Shown piece after piece: positions 59,566-64,000 of a stretch of 64,000 nt of DNA. The stretch comes from Lacisediminihabitans sp040549525. GTDB lineage: Bacteria > Actinomycetota > Actinomycetes > Actinomycetales > Microbacteriaceae. The position numbers and the translations under genes are program-made. The stretch spans positions 62,001 through 126,000 of the forward strand of contig NZ_JBEPTM010000007.1 in NCBI RefSeq assembly GCF_040549525.1. Reading direction: 5' to 3'. Position 1 is the stretch's first letter. Each line of letters opens with the position of its first letter. Below the pieces are notes generated by a model. It had not been told where the DNA came from, did no database searches, and saw only the letters and a list, made by a program, of their open reading frames with translations.

Positions 59566-60933
59566 CTATTTCCAGGCGGTCGGCCCGGCAGAACCGGCCC
59601 GGTAGTTGTCGATCGGCACCTCGCCCTTGCGCCAGGCCGAGAGGATCGGCGCGACGATGCGCCAGCATTCCTCGACGGCGTCCGCTCGCACCGACAGGGT
59701 GGCGTCGTCGGACAGGATGCCGTGGAGCACCTCGCCGTAGGGACCGAGCTCACCCTTCGCGAACTCCACATCGAGGCTTACTCGATCGAGGGTGAACGGG
59801 TCGTCTTCGCCATTGATGTTCAGGTCGAGCTCGATGCTGTCCGGGCTCAGCGAGATGGTGAGCCGCGCGGGGCCGGGATTGCCGGTGAATCCATAGGGGC
59901 GATGCGGCACGTCCTTGAAGGTCACCACGATCTGCTGGCGCTTGTCGGAGATGGCCTTGCCCGACCGCAGTCGGAACGGCACTCCAGCCCAGCGCCAGTT
60001 CTCGATCCCCACGGTGACCTCCGCGAGGGTCTCGGTGTCGAGTTCCGGATGCACGCCGGACTCCTTGACGTAGGCGGGGAGCTTCCGGCCGTCGATGGTG
60101 CCTCCGGTGTAGCGGGCCCGGCGGCCGGCGGCCACGGGATTGCCCTTCCAAGCGTGGGTGGCGCGCAACACCTGTGCCATCGATCCGCGGAGGTCGTCGG
60201 CGTCGAGACTCGACGGCGGCTCCATCGCGGCGAGCGCCATCACGAGCAGCAGGTGGCTCTGGATCATGTCGACGAGGGCGCCGGCCTTGTCGTAGTACCC
60301 GGCTCGGCCTTCGAGGCCGAGGGTCTCGTCGAAGACGATGTCGACCCTCTCGATGTGCTCCGCGCTCCAGACCTGTTCGAATATGCGGTTGGCGAAGCGC
60401 AGACCGAGGAGGTTGAGCACCGTCGATTTTCCGAGAAAGTGATCGACCCGATGGATGTGCTTCTCCGGCAGCAGCTTCACGAGCTGCCGGTTGAGCGCCT
60501 GGGCGCTGCGCAGGTCCGTGCCGAAGGGCTTCTCCAGCCCGAGAACTGTGCCCTTCGGCAGCCCGACCTTCTCGAGGGCGGCGATCGAGAGGATCGTCAC
60601 GTGCGGAGGCAGCGCGAAATAGAGCGCGGGCGTGCCGGTTGCCGCGGCCAGAATGTGCTCGAGGTCCGCCGGCTTCGTCACGTCGGCCTGCAGGTACACC
60701 GATGTCTTGGCCACTGCGGCCGAGCGGCTGCTCACCGGGCCCCCGGCGGCGAAGGATGCGACGACTCGCTCTCGCCACTCGGCATCCGTCATCGGATCGA
60801 ATCCCACCCCGATCAACTTCAGGTCGTAACCGCGGGAGCTGCCCAGCAGCTGGCCGAGGCCGGGCAGCAGCAGCCTCTTGGTGAGGTCCCCACCCGCTCC
60901 GAATATGACGAGAGTTCCGATGTGGTCAGCCAT
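59566..60933 (-). CDS. zwf: Glucose-6-phosphate 1-dehydrogenase
   Basis: 455 aa, NADP-dependent entry to the pentose-phosphate pathway. The nucleotide motif reads VIFGAGGDLTKRLLLPGL (usual GASGDLxKRKL), the substrate motif is LGLEKPFGTDL, and the active-site motif is HRVDHFLGKS (usual RIDHYLGKE), so it is a divergent branch. ATG 60933 is preceded by TACCCT exactly 6 nt away. It is divergent from the GH15 gene, a pairing seen in related actinobacteria; a Zwf paralogue is possible. Confidence 0.88.
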   Translation of the reverse strand: MADHIGTLVIFGAGGDLTKRLLLPGLGQLLGSSRGYDLKLIGVGFDPMTDAEWRERVVASFAAGGPVSSRSAAVAKTSVYLQADVTKPADLEHILAAATGTPALYFALPPHVTILSIAALEKVGLPKGTVLGLEKPFGTDLRSAQALNRQLVKLLPEKHIHRVDHFLGKSTVLNLLGLRFANRIFEQVWSAEHIERVDIVFDETLGLEGRAGYYDKAGALVDMIQSHLLLVMALAAMEPPSSLDADDLRGSMAQVLRATHAWKGNPVAAGRRARYTGGTIDGRKLPAYVKESGVHPELDTETLAEVTVGIENWRWAGVPFRLRSGKAISDKRQQIVVTFKDVPHRPYGFTGNPGPARLTISLSPDSIELDLNINGEDDPFTLDRVSLDVEFAKGELGPYGEVLHGILSDDATLSVRADAVEECWRIVAPILSAWRKGEVPIDNYRAGSAGPTAWK

Positions 60934-60964
60934 GACCACAGGGTACCTCTGCAAGACTGAGGGA

Positions 60965-62752
60965 ATGGCTCTGCGCATCGAGGACTACGCCCTGATCGGC
61001 GACTGCCACACCGCCGGTCTGGTCGGACGGGACGGGAGCATCGACTGGCTCTGTTTCCCCCGCTTCGACTCCCCCTCCATCTTCGGGGCTCTGCTCGGAC
61101 ACAAAGACAACGGTCGATGGCTCCTCGCCCCCGTTGGCGAGGTGCTGGCGACGTCGCGTCGCTACCGGGAGGACAGCTTCATTCTGGTGACCCGATGGGT
61201 GACGGCGGATGGCGAGGTTGAGGTCACCGATTTCATGCCGCACGGTGACCGGCGTGCCGATGTGATCCGTCGCGTCACGGGCATCCGGGGAAGCGTGCCG
61301 ATGATGATGGACCTGCGCTTCCGGTTCAACTACTCCGACGCCTTGCCCTGGGTGCGCCAGGCACCGGACGAGCACGGCCACGGGCTCGTGGCCGTTGCCG
61401 GTCCGGACGCCGTGATCATGCGTGGGCCGGAGCTGAGGGCATCCGACCACACTCACGTCGCGGAGTTCACCGTCTCCGCAGGCGAGACCGTGGATGCCTC
61501 GATGACGTGGTACCCATCGCATCGTGAGCCTCCCGCTCGGGTCGCCTTCGACGACCGTCTCGCCGACACGATCCTCTGGTGGCAGGACTGGGCATCCCAC
61601 TGCATCGCCTCCCCGGTCTACCACGACGAGGTGCATCGCTCGCTGCTCGTTCTTCGCGCCCTCACCCACGAAGACACCGGGGGGATCGTGGCGGCAGCGA
61701 CGACCAGCCTCCCCGAGTCCTTCGGCGGCAGCCGTAACTGGGACTACCGCTACGTCTGGCTGCGCGACGCGTCACTCACCCTCAACGTGCTGCTCGGGCA
61801 CGGATTTCGCGAAGAGGCGAAATCGTGGCGCGGGTGGCTGCTTCGGGCCGTCGCCGGCGACCCGGGCGACGTGCAGATCATGTATGGGCTTGCCGGCGAG
61901 CGTCGGCTCACCGAGTGGGAGGTCGACAGCCTTCCCGGCTACGACGGGGCCTCCCCGGTGCGGGCCGGCAATGATGCCTGGAGGCAGTACCAGGGCGACG
62001 TCTTCGGCGAGGTCATGATCGCGCTGCAGTCCGCCCGAGAACTCGGTTTGGCCGAAGACGAGTTCTCCTGGCCCCTGCAGAGGGCGCTGATGACCTACGT
62101 GGAGGAGAACTGGCGGCGGCCCGATAACGGCATCTGGGAGATCCGGGGCCCACAACGGGACTTCGTCTCTTCGCGGGCCATGATCTGGGCGGCATTCGAC
62201 TGCGCCATCCGGGCGGTCACCGACTTCGGTCTCGATGGCCCGGTGGAGCGATGGATCCGACTTCGCGACGAGGTCCGCGCCGAAATCGAATCGCGCGGAT
62301 TCGATACATCCCGCAACACCTACACCCAGCACTACGGCAGCACCGGGGTGGATGCCTCGCTGCTTCTGCTGTCCCAGATCGGCTACGTTGCCGCCGACGA
62401 CCCGCGGATGCTCGGCACGGTGGCCGCAATCGAGGAAGAACTGCTCCACGACGGCCTGCTGATGCGGTACCGCACGGAATCCGGGGTCGACGGACTGCCC
62501 GCCGGCGAGCATCCGTTCCTCGCCTGTTCGTTCTGGCTGGTCGAGCAGTACGCCCGCAGCGGCCGGGTCGCTGATGCCCGCACCCTGATGGATCGCCTGG
62601 TGAGCTTCAGCAACGATCTCGGGCTGCTCAGCGAGGAGTACGACGTCGCGGGCTCGCGCCAGGTGGGGAACACCCCGCAGGCGCTCTCCCACCTCGCCCT
62701 GGTGCGTGCGGCCGATGCCATCGCCGCAGCGAGCGGTGAGGCCCGGGCCTAG
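60965..62752 (+). CDS. Glycoside hydrolase family 15 protein
   Basis: 595 aa. N-terminal beta-sandwich starting IEDYALIGDCHTAGLVGRDGSIDWLCFPRFDSPSIF, then the (alpha/alpha)6 barrel with PESFGGSRNWDYRYVWLRDAS (acid residues) and SEEYDVAGSRQVGNTPQALSHLAL (second catalytic glutamate). This is the trehalase/glucoamylase-like GH15 branch of actinobacteria, which includes trehalases; the sugar is not certain. ATG 60965 is 31 nt from the zwf start. Its stop overlaps the convergent hydrolase stop in CTAG. Confidence 0.9.
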   Translation: MALRIEDYALIGDCHTAGLVGRDGSIDWLCFPRFDSPSIFGALLGHKDNGRWLLAPVGEVLATSRRYREDSFILVTRWVTADGEVEVTDFMPHGDRRADVIRRVTGIRGSVPMMMDLRFRFNYSDALPWVRQAPDEHGHGLVAVAGPDAVIMRGPELRASDHTHVAEFTVSAGETVDASMTWYPSHREPPARVAFDDRLADTILWWQDWASHCIASPVYHDEVHRSLLVLRALTHEDTGGIVAAATTSLPESFGGSRNWDYRYVWLRDASLTLNVLLGHGFREEAKSWRGWLLRAVAGDPGDVQIMYGLAGERRLTEWEVDSLPGYDGASPVRAGNDAWRQYQGDVFGEVMIALQSARELGLAEDEFSWPLQRALMTYVEENWRRPDNGIWEIRGPQRDFVSSRAMIWAAFDCAIRAVTDFGLDGPVERWIRLRDEVRAEIESRGFDTSRNTYTQHYGSTGVDASLLLLSQIGYVAADDPRMLGTVAAIEEELLHDGLLMRYRTESGVDGLPAGEHPFLACSFWLVEQYARSGRVADARTLMDRLVSFSNDLGLLSEEYDVAGSRQVGNTPQALSHLALVRAADAIAAASGEARA

Positions 62753-63492
62753 CTCTTCTTCGCGAGATGCTCGCCGAAGAACGCGTCGATGCGCGTCCAC
62801 GCGTCAGCGGCTGCCTCCGGGTTCGGACCCGCTCCGAGGATGCGCTTCATGATGAAACGCAGAGCGGGCGGCCCGCTCTCCTCGTCGTTGAGGAACGAGT
62901 GCCCCGCCTCGGGGTACTCCTTCACGTCGTGGTCGATCCCGAGCCGGGTGAGCGATTCGTCGAGCTTCCGTGCGGCACCCTTCAGGGAATTGTCCTTGCC
63001 GCCGTAGCTGCCGATGATCGGGCAGGCGCCGACGAGCGACTCGTCCAGTGGCTTGGGCAGTCGGCCGTAGTTGGCCGATGCGGCACCGAAGCCGAGGCTC
63101 GCCGCGGCGAGCGCGAAGCCGCCGCCCATACAGAATCCGATGATTCCGACCTCGCCCGTGCAGTCCGCGCGCGCGATGAGCAACTGCCTGGCCGACTCGA
63201 TGTCGGCGAAGGAGCGGCCGGTGCCGGCACTCAGCTCACGAAAGGTCTGATTCAGGCATTTACGAGCTCCGCCCTCGGTGAAGAGGTCTGGCATCAACGC
63301 GATGTAGCCGGCCCGGGCGAAGCGCTCGGCCTGCCGTCGCATCACGTCATTGATGCCGAAGGCCTCATGCACGAGCACGACTCCCGGCCACGGTCCTTCT
63401 CCCGCGGGGAGCACGAACTCCCCGGTGAGCCCGGCGCTCGCCCCGGTGAGCCCGGGGATGTCGATGGTGTGGACTGCGCTGGTCTCGGGCAT
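62749..63492 (-). CDS. Dienelactone hydrolase family protein
   Basis: 247 aa alpha/beta hydrolase of the DLH family. The nucleophile is cysteine in GFCMGGG, with the catalytic histidine in AGHSFLND near the C-terminus, and the N-terminal VVLVHEAFGIND. ATG 63492 has AGGAGAG upstream. Convergent with the GH15 gene and head-to-tail with a partial aldo/keto reductase. Substrate unproven; many DLH proteins act on lactones or peptide-like substrates. Confidence 0.88.
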   Translation of the reverse strand: MPETSAVHTIDIPGLTGASAGLTGEFVLPAGEGPWPGVVLVHEAFGINDVMRRQAERFARAGYIALMPDLFTEGGARKCLNQTFRELSAGTGRSFADIESARQLLIARADCTGEVGIIGFCMGGGFALAAASLGFGAASANYGRLPKPLDESLVGACPIIGSYGGKDNSLKGAARKLDESLTRLGIDHDVKEYPEAGHSFLNDEESGPPALRFIMKRILGAGPNPEAAADAWTRIDAFFGEHLAKKS

Positions 63493-63536
63493 TGCTCTCC
63501 TGGGTGCTGGTCGGCCGGGTGACGGCGAGGCGGAGG

Positions 63537-64000
63537 TCAGACCGCTGCGGTCAGCTCCGTGAACTCATCATCCGTCAATTCGAGTGCGGCGGCTGCCACA
63601 TTGTCCGCAAGATGATCGAGGCTCGATGTGCCGGGGATCGGCAGAAGCACCGGCGAGCGCTTGAGGAGCCAGGCGAGAGCGAGCTGCGAGGGGGACGCGT
63701 CGTGCTTCTTGGCGAGTGCATCGAGCGGCCCGCCCGGCTGCGCGAGCTTGCCTGTGGCCAGTGGGAACCACGGAATGAAGGCGATGTCGTTGGCCGTCGC
63801 GGTGTCGAGCAGCGGCTCGGCATCACGGTGGGCGAGGTTGAACAGGTTCTGGACCGAGACGATGGTGGCGAGCTTCTGTGCGGCCACCAGATCGTCGACA
63901 CTGACCTCCGACAGTCCCAGATGCCGGATCTTGCCCTCGGCCTGGAGTGCCACGAGCTCACCCAGTTGGTCCTCGAGCGCGACTGTGGGGTCGATCCGGT
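63537..64000 (-). CDS. Aldo/keto reductase (N-terminus cut by window edge)
   Basis: Last ~154 residues of an NADPH-dependent aldo/keto reductase: GKIRHLGLSEVSVDDL, SVQNLFNLAHRDAE, the strand AFIPWFPLATGKL and the coenzyme-binding VLLPIPGTSSLDHLADN. The start and catalytic Tyr lie beyond position 64000. It is 44 nt upstream of the DLH gene on the same strand, so possibly in one transcript. Confidence 0.88.
   Translation of the reverse strand, partial: RIDPTVALEDQLGELVALQAEGKIRHLGLSEVSVDDLVAAQKLATIVSVQNLFNLAHRDAEPLLDTATANDIAFIPWFPLATGKLAQPGGPLDALAKKHDASPSQLALAWLLKRSPVLLPIPGTSSLDHLADNVAAAALELTDDEFTELTAAV

Overview
The window is one contiguous piece of a high-GC actinobacterial chromosome. Gene content and order point to the family Microbacteriaceae, although no 16S rRNA or other taxonomic marker is present to prove it. 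Evidence includes an NdnR/NrtR-type nad operon, a CIRCE-controlled hrcA-dnaJ operon running through rsmE, HIT, phoH and ybeY to era, the rpsT-holA-comEC-comEA-leuS neighbourhood, lepA-hemW, recO-uppS, frequent GTG/TTG starts, 4-nt gene overlaps and many apparently leaderless starts. It is mostly ordinary core chromosome. I see no prophage, insertion sequence, CRISPR array, rRNA or tRNA.

Layout. 1-5,560 is a minus-strand NAD de novo operon, ndnR-nadA-nadB-nadC-nadS, with a 23-bp palindromic operator in front of ndnR; nadS runs off the left edge. 5,986-9,141 holds a class V aminotransferase divergent from a LysR regulator, and a GFO/IDH oxidoreductase. 9,236-9,323 is a long inverted repeat. 9,343-14,254 carries uppS, recO, a TRIC/UPF0126 channel, a frameshifted acyltransferase, ddl and a small leader-like ORF. 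14,302-16,998 has a palindrome-fronted NAD(P)-binding protein and leuA with a leucine-rich leader peptide and attenuator-like hairpin. 17,022-25,027 is envelope-related: a lipid-aminoacylating synthase paired with a membrane esterase, then a two-component system with an ABC exporter.

25,112-32,478 is the heat-shock/ribosome-maturation operon hrcA-dnaJ-rsmE-HIT-phoH-ybeY-CBS protein-era under a CIRCE operator. 32,640-39,789 has tandem DUF4870 membrane proteins, hemW, a DUF1990 protein, an acyl-CoA dehydrogenase and lepA. 39,883-46,444 has an aminotransferase, a hydrolase-fold protein lacking its catalytic serine, rpsT, holA, comEC and comEA; the comEA-comEC junction is a 17-bp tandem array. 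46,546-53,228 has leuS, divergent pabB and pabC, a vapBC toxin-antitoxin pair and a DedA protein. 53,261-57,469 is an OpuC/ProU-type compatible-solute ABC importer with a nearby TetR regulator. The right end has an App1 phosphatase, a methyltransferase, zwf, a GH15 enzyme, a dienelactone hydrolase and a partial aldo/keto reductase.

How the parts work together. nadA, nadB and nadC convert aspartate and DHAP to nicotinate mononucleotide, NadS probably supplies sulfur for the NadA cluster, and NdnR probably represses the operon. HrcA represses the chaperone operon. pabB and pabC make p-aminobenzoate for folate. The synthase and esterase probably set the balance of aminoacylated lipids. The Opu genes import osmoprotectants.

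The least conventional signals are small scale. They are the 15- to 17-bp tandem duplications at several loci, the 17-bp array joining comEA to comEC, the KESKP-repeat tail of the CBS protein, the leuA leader peptide that appears to start at the first transcribed base, and the recurrent -10-like hexamer 6-7 nt before start codons. I found no convincing wholly new multi-gene system.
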